A DNA stretch of 64,000 nt from Streptomyces piniterrae (GTDB lineage: Bacteria > Actinomycetota > Actinomycetes > Streptomycetales > Streptomycetaceae): the NCBI RefSeq assembly GCF_005048155.1, contig NZ_SUMB01000016.1:62001-126000 (forward strand), in the 5' to 3' direction. The position numbers and the translations under genes are program-made. Below, piece after piece: positions 1-8,670 of the stretch. Under the pieces are notes generated by a model, which saw nothing but the letters and a program-made list of their open reading frames with translations, was not told where the DNA came from and did not search any database. The first letter of the stretch is position 1; each line of letters starts with the position of its first letter.

Positions 1-690
1 AGTGCCCTCCTCCGACGAGGTGTGGTCCAGCTCGCCGCGCGGCCAGTCGCGGAGCACCGCAGGGTCGGTGTCCACAAGCGCGAGGCCGTGGACGTCGTCG
101 ATCAGATGGCACACCCGGCCGTCCTCGCCGACGAGCGGCCGTGCTTCCCCCCAGCTCTCGGGCGCGGACAGCGCCAGCTCGCCGAGGCAGGGCACGCTCT
201 CGGTCGGATCGCGGTGCGCGCGCGGAACCGCGGCCCCCTCAGGCGGGGCAGGAACCCTTTCCCCGGTCTCCAGGTCGAGCCAGGTGTCCTCCCACGACGC
301 CTTCACGCGGAGGAGCTGCCGGCCCTCGTAGGCATGGACCAGGAGGGATTCGGCGTAGCTCAGGTTCGGATGCGCGACACACTTCCCCACCGGCCGCCAC
401 CAGGCCCACACCGCCCGCCACGGCATCCCCGGCTCCGCCGCGGCTATCCGCTCCGCGTACGCGTCGTGCCCCAGCACCTTCGCCGCGAAGTGCAGCCACG
501 AGGCGAACTCGGCTCGCGGCACCTCCCGCCCGCCGAATATCGCCTCGGCCTGCTGGAAGACCTCCCGCCCGACGCTGCGCACACCGTCCGTACCGTCGAT
601 ATGCGCGCGTACCGCCGATCGTCCGGTGTCCAGCAGACGCACCGGATCGTCCAGCGGGCCGTCCTGCGGCTCAGCCGCTCCGTTGCTCAT
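1..690 (-). CDS. Hypothetical protein, 3' end outside window
   Basis: An open frame runs from an ATG at 690 to the left edge without a stop, giving 230 residues of a longer protein. Codon use is strongly GC3-biased, which supports a real gene. The protein is Trp-rich in the middle (a WRAVWAWWRP segment near residues 96-105) and has no signal peptide or membrane segment that I can see. I do not recognise the family. It lies on the same strand as the histidine-utilisation genes, 82 bases downstream of hutI, so it could be read through from that operon, but nothing in the sequence ties it to histidine metabolism. Confidence 0.7.
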   Translation of the reverse strand, partial: MSNGAAEPQDGPLDDPVRLLDTGRSAVRAHIDGTDGVRSVGREVFQQAEAIFGGREVPRAEFASWLHFAAKVLGHDAYAERIAAAEPGMPWRAVWAWWRPVGKCVAHPNLSYAESLLVHAYEGRQLLRVKASWEDTWLDLETGERVPAPPEGAAVPRAHRDPTESVPCLGELALSAPESWGEARPLVGEDGRVCHLIDDVHGLALVDTDPAVLRDWPRGELDHTSSEEGT

Positions 691-772
691 GAACTCGCCC
701 CCGTCGCACATGAACCCATCGTGCCAGCAGGGTCTGACAATCCCCGTCGGCGGCCGGCGGGCCCGGGCTCGG

Positions 773-1954
773 TCAGATGAGAACTCCCTTGTGCCACACG
801 GCCGATACGAGCGGGACGCCCGGCCGGTAGGCGAGGTGGACGTGGGAGGGCGCGTCCAGCAGCACGAGGTCGGCGCGGGCGCCGGGGGTGATCCGGCCGA
901 CGTCCGTGCGGCGCAGGGCGCGGGCGCCGCCCTCGGTGGCCGACCAGACGGCTTCGTCGGGCGTCATCCCCATGTCGCGGACGGCCAGCGCGATGCAGAA
1001 CGGCATGGAACTGGTGAAGGACGAGCCGGGGTTGCAGTCGGTGGACAGGGCGACGGTGGCGCCGGCGTCGAGCAGCCGGCGCGCGTCGGGCCACTCTGCG
1101 CGGGTGGAGAACTCGGCGCCCGGCAGCAGCGTCGCGACGGTCCGGGAGCCGGCGAGGGCGTCGATGTCGGCGGCGGTGAGGTGGGTGCAGTGGTCGGCGG
1201 ACGCGGCGTCGAGTTCGACGGCGAGCTGGACGCCGGGGCCGTGGCCGAGCTGGTTGGCGTGCACGCGCGGCGTCAGGCCCCTGGCCTTTCCGGCGGTGAG
1301 GACGGCGCGCGCCTGGTCGCCGTCGAAGGCGCCCTTCTCGCAGAAGACGTCGACCCAGCGGGCGTGCGGGGCGCAGGCGTCCAGCATCGGGCCGGTCACC
1401 AGGTCGACGTAGCCGGCCGGGTCGTCGGCGTAGTCGGGCGAGACGATATGGGCGCCGAGGAAGGTGACTTCGTCGGTGTGCGCGGCGGCGATGCGCAGCG
1501 CGCGGGCCTCGTCCTCGACGGTGAGGCCGTAGCCGGACTTGGTCTCCTGGGTGGTGGTGCCCTGGCGCAGCGCCTCGGCGAGGTAGCGGGCGACGTTGGT
1601 GTGCAGTTCCTCGTCGGTGGCGGCGCGGGTGGCGGCGACGGTGGTGCGGATGCCGCCTGCGGAGTAGGGGCGGCCGGACATCCGGGCGTTGAACTCGGCG
1701 GTGCGGTCGCCGCTGAAGACGAGGTGGGAGTGCGAGTCGACGAAGCCGGGGAGGCCGGCGCGGCCGGCCGCGTCGACGGCGTTGTCGGTGGCGGGTGCTT
1801 TGCTTGATTCACCGACCCAGGCGATGCGGTCGCCGTCGATGACGACGGCCGCGTCCTGGATCAGACCGAGGGGGCCTTCACCGAGGGAGGGGTCGTTGGT
1901 GACGAGCTGGGCGATGTGGGTGATGGCGGTGGTCGGCGCGGAGTTCGTCGTCAT
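773..1954 (-). CDS. hutI: Imidazolonepropionase
   Basis: This 393-residue protein hydrolyses 4-imidazolone-5-propionate to N-formimidoyl-L-glutamate, the third step of histidine breakdown, in the cytoplasm. It is an amidohydrolase-fold metal enzyme: the metal-binding HxH is at His75/His77 in a FVDSHSHLVFSGDR block, followed by a TKSGYGL block, a HANQLG block and a STDCNPGSS block close to the C-terminus, all characteristic of HutI. Length fits the family (about 390-410). The ATG at 1954 was chosen over upstream in-frame codons because the protein then begins at the usual N-terminus. It is the last recognisable gene of the hutU-M20-hutF-hutI operon and lies 62 bases downstream of hutF. Confidence 0.96.
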   Translation of the reverse strand: MTTNSAPTTAITHIAQLVTNDPSLGEGPLGLIQDAAVVIDGDRIAWVGESSKAPATDNAVDAAGRAGLPGFVDSHSHLVFSGDRTAEFNARMSGRPYSAGGIRTTVAATRAATDEELHTNVARYLAEALRQGTTTQETKSGYGLTVEDEARALRIAAAHTDEVTFLGAHIVSPDYADDPAGYVDLVTGPMLDACAPHARWVDVFCEKGAFDGDQARAVLTAGKARGLTPRVHANQLGHGPGVQLAVELDAASADHCTHLTAADIDALAGSRTVATLLPGAEFSTRAEWPDARRLLDAGATVALSTDCNPGSSFTSSMPFCIALAVRDMGMTPDEAVWSATEGGARALRRTDVGRITPGARADLVLLDAPSHVHLAYRPGVPLVSAVWHKGVLI

Positions 1955-2016
1955 CGCGGGGGTGTTCTCCTTCAGCGGCGTCGGACGCGTGGGGGGCGTG
2001 GCGGCCGTCGGGGTCG

Positions 2017-3405
2017 TCAGCCGCGTACGGCGGCGATGGATTCGGCGAGTGCGGTGGGGACGTCGGCGAGCAGCGTGTGCCGGCCGTCCCGCACGATCTG
2101 CCGGCCGCCGACGACCGTGTGCCGCACATCCGCGGCGGAGGCGGCGAATACGGCCGTCTCGGCGCCCAGTCGGGGCAGCGGTCCGGCGGTGCGTACGGAG
2201 TCGAGCGCGATGGTGGTGAGGTCGGCGAGCGCGCCGGTCTCGATGGCGCCCGCGTCGTCCCAGCCCAGGGCGGCGTGACCGTCGGCGGTCGCGGCGCGCA
2301 GCAGGGCGGCGGCCGTCCAGTGGCCGCGGGTGCGGGTGCGCAGCCGTTCGTCGAGCTCCATGGCGCGGGCCTCTTCGAGCAGGTCGATGACGGCGTGGCT
2401 GTCGCTGCCGAGGGACAGCGGGCTGCCCTTGGCCTGGAGGGGGGCGGCCGGGCCGATGCCGTCGGCGAGGTCGCGTTCGGTGGTCGGGCACATGCAGACG
2501 CCGGTGCGGCTGCCGCCGAGCAGGCCGATGTCCTCGGCGGTGAGGTGGGTGGCGTGCACGGCGGTGGTGCGCGGTCCCAGGACGCCGTGGTCGGCGAGCA
2601 GCCGGGTGGGGGTGCGGCCGTGGGCGTCGCGGCAGGCGTCGTTCTCCGCGGTCTGTTCGGAGAGGTGGACGTGCAGCGGGGCCTGCCGCGCGCGGGCCCA
2701 GTCGGCGACGGTGCCGAGCTGGTCGGCGGGGACGGCGCGTACGGAGTGGATGGCGGCGCCGATGCGGGCGTGCTCGCGGCCGTCCTTGAGGGCGTCGGCG
2801 CGCTGGGCCCAGGCGTCGGCGGTGCCGTCGGAGAAGCGCAGCTGGTGCCGGTTGGGCGGGTCGCCGAAGCCGGCGGAGAGATAGGCGGTGTCGAGGAGGG
2901 TGATGCGGATGCCGGCGTCGGCGGCGGCCGCGATGAGGGCCTCCCCCATCGCGTTGGGGTCGTCGTAGCGGGTGCCGCCGGGGGCGTGGTGGAGGTAGTG
3001 GAATTCGCCGACGCAGGTGATGCCGGCCAGCGCCATCTCGGCGTATACGGCGCGGGCGAGGGCGTAGTAGCTGTCCGGGGTGAGCTTGTCGGCGACGTTG
3101 TACATGACGTCGCGCCAGGTCCAGAAGGTCCCGGAGCCGACCTGCACGGTGCCGCGCAGCGCCCGGTGGAAGGCGTGGCTGTGGGCGTTGGCGAGCCCCG
3201 GCAGGGTCAGGCCGCGCAGTGCGACGGCGCCGGGCGGCGGGGTGGCGGTCTCGGTGCGTACCGCCGTGATCCGCCCGTCCGCGACATCCAGGGCGACGCC
3301 CGGCTCGACGTGTGTGCCGAGCCAGGCGTGTTCCAGCCAGAACGTCGTGGGTGTTTCCTGCGTCGGTGCTGCCTGCGGCGGTGTTGCCTGCGGCGTCAGC
3401 GGCAC
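2017..3405 (-). CDS. hutF: Formimidoylglutamate deiminase
   Basis: The 462-residue amidohydrolase-family enzyme should deiminate N-formimidoyl-L-glutamate to N-formyl-L-glutamate plus ammonia. It has the metal-binding HSH at His75/His77 in a LANAHSHAFHRALRG block, a HVHLSEQ block, a HATHL block and a LGSDSHAVIDLLEE block with the catalytic Asp. The start is a GTG at 3405, ten bases inside the end of the preceding M20 gene, so the two are probably translationally coupled. The presence of hutF shows the organism uses the five-enzyme hut route through N-formylglutamate and not direct HutG formiminoglutamase. HutI and HutF are homologous; the HutF assignment rests on the RAL/HSE blocks and operon position. 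Confidence 0.93.
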   Translation of the reverse strand: MPLTPQATPPQAAPTQETPTTFWLEHAWLGTHVEPGVALDVADGRITAVRTETATPPPGAVALRGLTLPGLANAHSHAFHRALRGTVQVGSGTFWTWRDVMYNVADKLTPDSYYALARAVYAEMALAGITCVGEFHYLHHAPGGTRYDDPNAMGEALIAAAADAGIRITLLDTAYLSAGFGDPPNRHQLRFSDGTADAWAQRADALKDGREHARIGAAIHSVRAVPADQLGTVADWARARQAPLHVHLSEQTAENDACRDAHGRTPTRLLADHGVLGPRTTAVHATHLTAEDIGLLGGSRTGVCMCPTTERDLADGIGPAAPLQAKGSPLSLGSDSHAVIDLLEEARAMELDERLRTRTRGHWTAAALLRAATADGHAALGWDDAGAIETGALADLTTIALDSVRTAGPLPRLGAETAVFAASAADVRHTVVGGRQIVRDGRHTLLADVPTALAESIAAVRG

Positions 3406-4634
3406 GCCAGCCCCTCCAGTACGTCGGCGAGTGCGGTGACCCCGGTGACGCAGTCGTCCTCGGTCGCCGCTTCGGCGGGCGAGTGCGAGACGCCGGTGGG
3501 GTTGCGTACGAACAGCATGGCGGTGGGGATGGTTCCGGACAAAATACCGGCGTCGTGTCCGGCGCCGGTGCCGAGGACGGGCACCGTGCGTTCCCCGGTC
3601 TTGCCGAGGATCGCGGCCAGCTCGTCCCGCAGGGCGTGCTGGAACTCCACGACGGGGGTGAAGGATTCGCGGACGACGGTCAGGTCCACGCCGTCGTGTG
3701 CGGCGCGCTCGGCGGCCGCCCGCTCGATCTCGGTGATCACGGTGTCCAGGGTGTCCTGGTCGGCGGCGCGGGAGTCCAGCCAGCCGCGTACCAGCGAGGG
3801 GATCGCATTGACCCCGTTCGGCTCCACGCTGATCTTCCCGAAGGTGGCCAGGGCGCCGGCCAGCCGGGCCTGTTCGCGGGCGGCCAGCACGGTCGCGGCG
3901 TAGCTGAGCATCGGGTCCCGGCGGTCCTCCAGCCGGGTGGTGCCGGCGTGGTTGGCCTGGCCGTGGAAGTCGAATCGCCAGCGGCCGTGCGGCCAGATGG
4001 CGGAGGCGATGCCGACCGGGTCGCCGGTCAGGTCGAGGGCGCGCCCCTGCTCGACGTGCAGCTCGACGAACGCGCCGATCCTGGCGAGCCGCCGGGGGTC
4101 GGGGCCGATGTCCTCGGGGTCGTATCCGGCGCGCTCCATGGCCTGCGGCAGGGTGACGCCGTCCGCGTCGCGCAGCTGGTGTGCCGCTTCTGCGGTGAGG
4201 GCCCCGGCGGCCAGCCGGGAGCCGACGCAGGCGAGGCCGAAGCGGGCGCCTTCCTCGTCGCCGAAGTTGACGATGGCGAGGGGCTTGTCGAACTCCGATC
4301 CCCTCCGCCGGAGTTCGTCGAGCGCGGCGAAGGAGGAGACGACGCCCAGTGGCCCGTCGAAGGCGCCGCCGTCCGGTACGGAGTCCAGGTGCGAGCCCGT
4401 GACGATGGCGTCGCCCGGGGCCACCTCCTCGTATGTCGTGGCGCCGAGCCAGGCCCACTGGTTGCCGTTGCGGTCCAGTTCGTAGGCGAGCCCGCGGGCC
4501 TCGGCCTGCGCCCGGAACCAGGTGCGGCAGTCGGTGTCCGCGCCGGTCCAGGCGTAGCGGCGGTAGCCGCCGGAGGGGGAGTTGCGGCCGATGGGCCGCA
4601 GCTCCTCCCACATCTCGTGGAACGAGGAGGTCAC
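3396..4634 (-). CDS. M20 family amidohydrolase (allantoate amidohydrolase-like) in hut operon
   Basis: A 412-residue M20 metallopeptidase-fold protein of the allantoate amidohydrolase/N-carbamoyl-amino-acid hydrolase group. Metal ligands are visible: His82 in GSHLDSV, Asp93 in FDGPLG, the Glu127-Glu128 pair in GDEEGARF, His193 in ELHVEQG and a C-terminal His in GVSHSPAE. It starts with ATG overlapping the hutU stop by four bases and itself overlaps hutF by ten, so it is an integral operon member. No allantoin or carbamoyl-amino-acid genes are nearby. The operon otherwise lacks an N-formylglutamate amidohydrolase (HutG), so by inference this enzyme may release formate from N-formyl-L-glutamate; the family annotation alone would not predict that. 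Confidence 0.9.
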   Translation of the reverse strand: MTSSFHEMWEELRPIGRNSPSGGYRRYAWTGADTDCRTWFRAQAEARGLAYELDRNGNQWAWLGATTYEEVAPGDAIVTGSHLDSVPDGGAFDGPLGVVSSFAALDELRRRGSEFDKPLAIVNFGDEEGARFGLACVGSRLAAGALTAEAAHQLRDADGVTLPQAMERAGYDPEDIGPDPRRLARIGAFVELHVEQGRALDLTGDPVGIASAIWPHGRWRFDFHGQANHAGTTRLEDRRDPMLSYAATVLAAREQARLAGALATFGKISVEPNGVNAIPSLVRGWLDSRAADQDTLDTVITEIERAAAERAAHDGVDLTVVRESFTPVVEFQHALRDELAAILGKTGERTVPVLGTGAGHDAGILSGTIPTAMLFVRNPTGVSHSPAEAATEDDCVTGVTALADVLEGLACR

Positions 4635-6301
4635 GCGCCCTCGCCTTCGCCCTCGCGCATCGGGATGCGGACACCGCGCTCGGCGGCCACCTCGTCGGCG
4701 CGCTCGTAGCCCGCGTCGACGTGCCGGATGACGCCCATGCCCGGGTCGTTGGTCAGCACCCGGCGGATCTTCTCGCCGGCCAGTGGTGTGCCGTCGGCGA
4801 CGGTGACCTGGCCCGCGTGGATGGAGCGGCCCATGCCGACGCCGCCGCCGTGGTGCAGCGAGACCCAGGAGGCGCCGGAGGCGACGTTGACCATGGCGTT
4901 GAGCAGCGGCCAGTCGGCGATGGCGTCCGAGCCGTCCTTCATGGCCTCGGTCTCGCGGTACGGGGAGGCGACGGAGCCGCAGTCGAGGTGGTCCCGTCCG
5001 ATGGCCAGCGGCGCCCGGAGCGTCCCGTCGGCGACCATCTCGTTGAACCGCTCGCCGGCCTTGTCGCGTTCGCCGTAGCCGAGCCAGCAGATCCGGGCGG
5101 GCAGGCCCTGGAAGTGGACCCGTTCCCCGGCCATCTTGATCCAGCGGGCCAGCGACTCGTTCTCCGGGAAGAGGTCCAGGATCGCCTTGTCGGTGGCTGC
5201 GATGTCCCGTGCGTCACCGGACAGCGCCGCCCAGCGGAAGGGGCCCTTCCCTTCGGCGAACAGCGGCCGGATGTAGGCGGGGACGAAGCCGGGGAAGGCG
5301 AACGCCCGCTCGTATCCGGCGAGTTGGGCCTCGCCGCGGATGGAGTTGCCGTAGTCGAAGACCTCGGCGCCGGCGTCCATGAAGCCGACCATGGCCTCGA
5401 CGTGCTTGGCCATGGAGGCACGTGCCCGCTGGGTGAAGTCGGCGGGCTTCTCCTTCGCGTAGGCGGCCATGTCGTCGAAGTCGATACCGATCGGGAGGTA
5501 GGCCAGCGGGTCGTGGGCGCTGGTCTGGTCGGTGACGATGTCGATCGGCGCGCCTTCGGCGAGCAGCTGCGGCAGCAGTTCGGCGGCGTTGCCGAGCAGT
5601 CCGATGGAGAGCGGCTTCCGCTGGTCACGGGCTTCCACGGCGAGCTGGAGGGCGTGCGCCGGGCTGTCCGCCCGTACGTCCAGGTAGCGGTGCTCGATCC
5701 GCCGCTCGATGGCCCGCGGGTCGACGTCGATGCAGATGGCGACGCCGTCGTTCATGGTGACGGCGAGCGGCTGGGCGCCGCCCATGCCGCCGAGTCCGGC
5801 GGTGAGGGTGATCGTCCCGGCCAGCGTGCCGCCGAACTTCTTCGCCGCGACGGCCGCGAAGGTCTCGTAGGTGCCCTGCAGGATCCCCTGCGTGCCGATG
5901 TAGATCCACGAACCGGCGGTCATCTGCCCGTACATGGTCAGCCCGAGGGCCTCCAGGCGCCGGAACTCCTCCCAGTTGGCCCAGTCGCCGACCAGGTTGG
6001 AGTTGGCGATGAGGACCCGCGGCGCCCATTCGTGCGTCTGCATCACGCCGACCGGCCTGCCGGACTGGACGAGCATCGTCTCGTCCTGCTTGAGCGTCGT
6101 GAGGGTGCGCACCATCGCGTCGAAGGAGCGCCAGTCACGCGCGGCCTTGCCGGTGCCGCCGTAGACGACGAGCTGGTCCGGATGTTCCGCCACCTCCGGG
6201 TCGAGGTTGTTCTGCAGCATCCGCAGCGCGGCTTCCTGCTGCCATCCCCGAGCACTCAGCTCCGTACCGCGCGGTGCCCGCACGGGTCGCGGTCCCGACA
6301 T
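4631..6301 (-). CDS. hutU: Urocanate hydratase
   Basis: The 556-residue urocanase converts urocanate to 4-imidazolone-5-propionate using tightly bound NAD+ as an electrophile. Diagnostic blocks are present: YGGTGKAARDW at residue 47, QSGRPVGV near 79, the NAD-binding GLGGMGGAQ at 169-177, and the catalytic Cys of the LDCGSVASPYRETE block near residue 405. Length matches the family. The ATG at 6301 follows a GGGAGG ribosome-binding site nine bases upstream. It is the first gene of the hut operon and ends in a four-base overlap with the M20 gene. Histidine ammonia-lyase (hutH), which supplies urocanate, is not in the window. Confidence 0.97.
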   Translation of the reverse strand: MSGPRPVRAPRGTELSARGWQQEAALRMLQNNLDPEVAEHPDQLVVYGGTGKAARDWRSFDAMVRTLTTLKQDETMLVQSGRPVGVMQTHEWAPRVLIANSNLVGDWANWEEFRRLEALGLTMYGQMTAGSWIYIGTQGILQGTYETFAAVAAKKFGGTLAGTITLTAGLGGMGGAQPLAVTMNDGVAICIDVDPRAIERRIEHRYLDVRADSPAHALQLAVEARDQRKPLSIGLLGNAAELLPQLLAEGAPIDIVTDQTSAHDPLAYLPIGIDFDDMAAYAKEKPADFTQRARASMAKHVEAMVGFMDAGAEVFDYGNSIRGEAQLAGYERAFAFPGFVPAYIRPLFAEGKGPFRWAALSGDARDIAATDKAILDLFPENESLARWIKMAGERVHFQGLPARICWLGYGERDKAGERFNEMVADGTLRAPLAIGRDHLDCGSVASPYRETEAMKDGSDAIADWPLLNAMVNVASGASWVSLHHGGGVGMGRSIHAGQVTVADGTPLAGEKIRRVLTNDPGMGVIRHVDAGYERADEVAAERGVRIPMREGEGEGA

Positions 6302-6342
6302 GGGCCGTGCCTCCCTGACGTCGAATGGATTGAGCTATTCAC

Positions 6343-6372
6343 ATCTTGGGCTTACTGAATACGTCTAGTCAA
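6343..6372 (-). promoter_or_regulatory. Candidate hut operon promoter with inverted repeat
   Basis: Reading the minus strand, TTGACT at 6372-6367 is followed after 18 bases by CAAGAT at 6348-6343, about 42 bases before the hutU ATG. An ATTCA/TGAAT inverted repeat lies across this spacer and -10 region and could be an operator. The -35 is good and the -10 weak, so this is a candidate only. Confidence 0.4.
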
Positions 6373-6462
6373 CAGGGCGCGAAGGCTCGCATGGCGCGGA
6401 GTACACGTTTCCGGCCAAGCGACATCACATCCGCGCCAACCCAGCAGCGTCGGTGTGATTTC

Positions 6463-6510
6463 AACTTGCCTACCGGGAAAGTCAGGAGTAACTTTCCTGG
6501 TGGGAAAGTT
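6463..6510. promoter_or_regulatory. Two tandem operator-like palindromes
   Basis: A perfect inverted repeat AACTTTCC-(5)-GGAAAGTT occupies 6490-6510, and an imperfect copy of the same palindrome (AACTTGCC, five bases, GGAAAGT) lies at 6463-6482. The copies start 27 bases apart. They sit in the 426-base divergent gap between hutU and the membrane protein/regulator/ABC operon, so they may bind the winged-helix regulator encoded at 7237 or another repressor. Confidence 0.5.
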
Positions 6511-6645
6511 GGGAGCCAGAGAGGGCCCCACACGACCACGCGCGTCCCTGACCCGTCCCGCACCATCGGGACAGCCTCGGGCCGCAGCGGGCCGGCATCG
6601 TCCATCCATGGCCCCTCTCGAACCCACTCCCTCTGTCCGGACCAC

Positions 6646-6716
6646 CTGATCCGGACCTCCCGATCGGCACCGTCCGTTCGGGACCGCCCGATCGGGAACC
6701 TCCGATCTGAATCGTC
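6646..6716 (+). repeat. Degenerate 14-bp tandem repeat upstream of ABC operon
   Basis: Units of about 14 bases with consensus close to CGATCGGGACCGCC repeat head-to-tail: 6646-6660 (15 bases, diverged), 6661-6674, 6675-6688, 6689-6702 and 6703-6716, with a further diverged unit upstream from about 6633. The array ends just before the ribosome-binding site GGGGAGG of the gene starting at 6728. It could be an iterated protein-binding site or a minisatellite. Confidence 0.55.
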
Positions 6717-6727
6717 ATGGGGAGGCG

Positions 6728-7240
6728 ATGGCCGTGAACACGTCGGTGGATGCCGAACAGGCATGGAAGGACCTGCAGCGCATCCGGGTGCCGCAGGAGC
6801 GGGTGTACGACGAGATCGAGCGGTGCGCATCCGGCGACCCGGGGGCGACGTACGCCACGGCCGGCATCATGTGGGTCTTCCTGGCCGGCATGGGCCTGGA
6901 CCTGCCCTCCTGGGGCGTCTGGCTGGTACTCGCCGCGTATGTCGCGCTGCTGAGCACACTCGCCGTGTTCTACAGCCGCCGCGCCCGGATGCGACTCCAC
7001 CGCTCGCGCTACAGCTGGCGGTCGCTCGCCACGTTCCTCGCGGGAGCGGCGGTGACCGGCGCCACGATCGTGCTGTCCGGCCGGCTGGTCGAGTGGCTGG
7101 CGCTGCCGTTCGGCAGTCTGATCCAGGCCTCGGTCTCAGCGGCCGTGTTCATCCTGTTCGTGGGGCCGGCGAACCGCTGGGCAACCAGTTCGCTGCGTGA
7201 CCGCGGTGGAAGAGCGGCCCGCGAGGGGGCGGTCCGATGA
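6728..7240 (+). CDS. Four-TM membrane protein in regulator/ABC operon
   Basis: A 170-residue integral membrane protein with a soluble N-terminus of about 45 residues and hydrophobic segments around 46-68, 70-86, 103-122 and 127-148, ending in a basic tail. I do not recognise a named family beyond a general resemblance to small membrane proteins encoded next to PadR/ArsR-like regulators. The ATG follows GGGGAGG with good spacing. Its stop overlaps the start of the winged-helix regulator by four bases, so it is the first gene of the four-gene operon that ends with an ABC exporter. A role with the exporter is an inference from linkage only. Confidence 0.85.
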   Translation: MAVNTSVDAEQAWKDLQRIRVPQERVYDEIERCASGDPGATYATAGIMWVFLAGMGLDLPSWGVWLVLAAYVALLSTLAVFYSRRARMRLHRSRYSWRSLATFLAGAAVTGATIVLSGRLVEWLALPFGSLIQASVSAAVFILFVGPANRWATSSLRDRGGRAAREGAVR

Positions 7241-7623
7241 GTACCCCCACCGGCTTCGACGAACTGATCCACCCCGCCACCCGGCTGTCGGTGGTGGCCC
7301 TGCTCGCCGCCACCGAATGGGCGGACTTCGCGTTCATCCGCGACAGCCTCTCGCTCAGCGACTCCGCGCTCTCCAAACAGCTGCACACCCTGGAAGAGGC
7401 CGGATACCTGGAAATCCACAAGGAGGGCGGCGGCCGCAAGCGGCGCACCAAGGTACGGCTGACGGACCGCGGCCGCACCGCCTTCGAAGGCCATGTGGCA
7501 GCCCTCCGGGCGATCGTCGAGGGCGCAGGACCCCCGGCAACAACCCATCCAACAGCGGACAGCACTCCCGCCACGGCCTCCGCCGCGGCGGCACAGCAGC
7601 ACCACGCGGAGGCGGGACGATGA
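7237..7623 (+). CDS. Winged-helix transcriptional regulator (MarR/ArsR-like)
   Basis: The 128-residue protein has a compact winged-helix fold: residues 5-85 contain HPATRLSVVALL, a recognition-helix region SDSALSKQLHTLEEAGYLEI, and a basic wing GGGRKRRTKVRLTDRG, as in the single-domain HTH regulators found beside ABC transporters. The C-terminal 30 residues are Ala/Thr-rich and probably disordered. It is translationally coupled to both neighbours (ATGA overlaps at 7237 and 7620). A local autoregulator of the downstream ABC transporter is the likely role; the palindromes at 6463-6510 and the 14-bp repeats at 6646-6716 are candidate targets. Ligand unknown. Confidence 0.9.
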   Translation: MSTPTGFDELIHPATRLSVVALLAATEWADFAFIRDSLSLSDSALSKQLHTLEEAGYLEIHKEGGGRKRRTKVRLTDRGRTAFEGHVAALRAIVEGAGPPATTHPTADSTPATASAAAAQQHHAEAGR

Positions 7624-8633
7624 CGACGACCGGGCACACGTCCACCACCCCCATGGCGCTCCGCGCAACCACCACCAACACACCCCTCACCACCACCCAA
7701 CCCATAATCCGGGCACGCGACTTGACCATGTCGTACGGCGGCGTGGACGTCCTGCACGGCATCGACCTGGACATCCACCGCGGCGAGATCTTCGCCCTGC
7801 TCGGCCCCAACGGCGCCGGGAAGACCACCACCGTCGAGATCCTGGAAGGCTTCCGGCAGCGTTCCGCCGGAGAGGTCCGCGTCCTGGGTGCGGACCCCGA
7901 GCGGGGCGACGACGCCTGGCGCGGCCGGATCGGACTGGTCCTGCAGTCCTGGCGCGATCACCGCCGCTGGCGGGTCGCCGAGCTGCTGGCGCACTTCGCG
8001 ACGTACTACCCCGACCCGCGCGACCCGGCGGAGCTCCTGTCCCTGGTCGGCCTCACGGACCAGGCCGACCGGCAGGTGGACCGGCTGTCCGGCGGCCAGC
8101 GCCGGCGCCTGGACGTGGCACTCGGCATCGTCGGGCGCCCCGAACTCCTCTTCCTGGACGAGCCGACCACCGGATTCGACCCGGAGGCGCGGCACGACTT
8201 CCATGTCCTGGTCGAACGGCTGGCACGCGACGAAGGCGTCACGGTCCTGCTCACCACACACGACCTGGTGGAGGCCGAGCGGCTCGCCGACCGGATCGCG
8301 ATGCTGGTCAGCGGCCGGATCCGGGCCTGCGGCACACCGTCGGAACTGGCCCGCGGAGCCGCCGCACAGGCCGAGGTCCGCTGGACGACCGACGACGGGA
8401 CGGCCCGCCGCGAACGCACCGAGGACCCCTCCCGGCTGGTCTGGGAGCTCCACCGGGACGCGCCGGGTCCGATCGCCGACCTGGAGGTCCGCCGCCCGAC
8501 GCTGGAGGACACCTATCTGCACATGGTGCACAGGGAGGACGACGGCACGGACGGGGGCGGGGACAGCGGTGTGGGCGAAGGCCTGGGCAGGGGACGGGAC
8601 GGGCACGGGGACGGGGAGACGCGGGCCGCATGA
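7620..8633 (+). CDS. ABC transporter ATP-binding protein (drug/exporter type)
   Basis: The 337-residue ATPase belongs to the CcmA/DrrA-like exporter class. Walker A GPNGAGKT is at 62-69, the Q-loop region near 109, the signature LSGGQ at 156-160, Walker B LLFLDEP at 176-182 and the switch His in TTHD shortly after. A C-terminal domain of about 100 residues follows, ending in a long Gly/Asp/Arg tail. The first 28 residues are Thr-rich and lie before the ABC fold, so the true start might be later, but the ATG at 7620 overlaps the regulator stop in the usual ATGA arrangement. It should pair with the permease at 8671. Substrate is not predictable. Confidence 0.94.
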   Translation: MTTTGHTSTTPMALRATTTNTPLTTTQPIIRARDLTMSYGGVDVLHGIDLDIHRGEIFALLGPNGAGKTTTVEILEGFRQRSAGEVRVLGADPERGDDAWRGRIGLVLQSWRDHRRWRVAELLAHFATYYPDPRDPAELLSLVGLTDQADRQVDRLSGGQRRRLDVALGIVGRPELLFLDEPTTGFDPEARHDFHVLVERLARDEGVTVLLTTHDLVEAERLADRIAMLVSGRIRACGTPSELARGAAAQAEVRWTTDDGTARRERTEDPSRLVWELHRDAPGPIADLEVRRPTLEDTYLHMVHREDDGTDGGGDSGVGEGLGRGRDGHGDGETRAA

Positions 8634-8670
8634 GGAACATCAGCGCATGAGGAACACCAGGGGGACACGC

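Noticed and set aside
22..780. Long plus-strand open frame at the left end
   Set aside because: It is the antisense of the minus-strand gene 1-690, which has the better codon bias, and its product is Arg/Pro-rich without structure.
626..1807. Plus-strand frame of 393 codons rich in Gly/Val
   Set aside because: It is the antisense shadow of hutI; Gly/Val/Ala-rich products are typical of antisense frames in GC-rich DNA.
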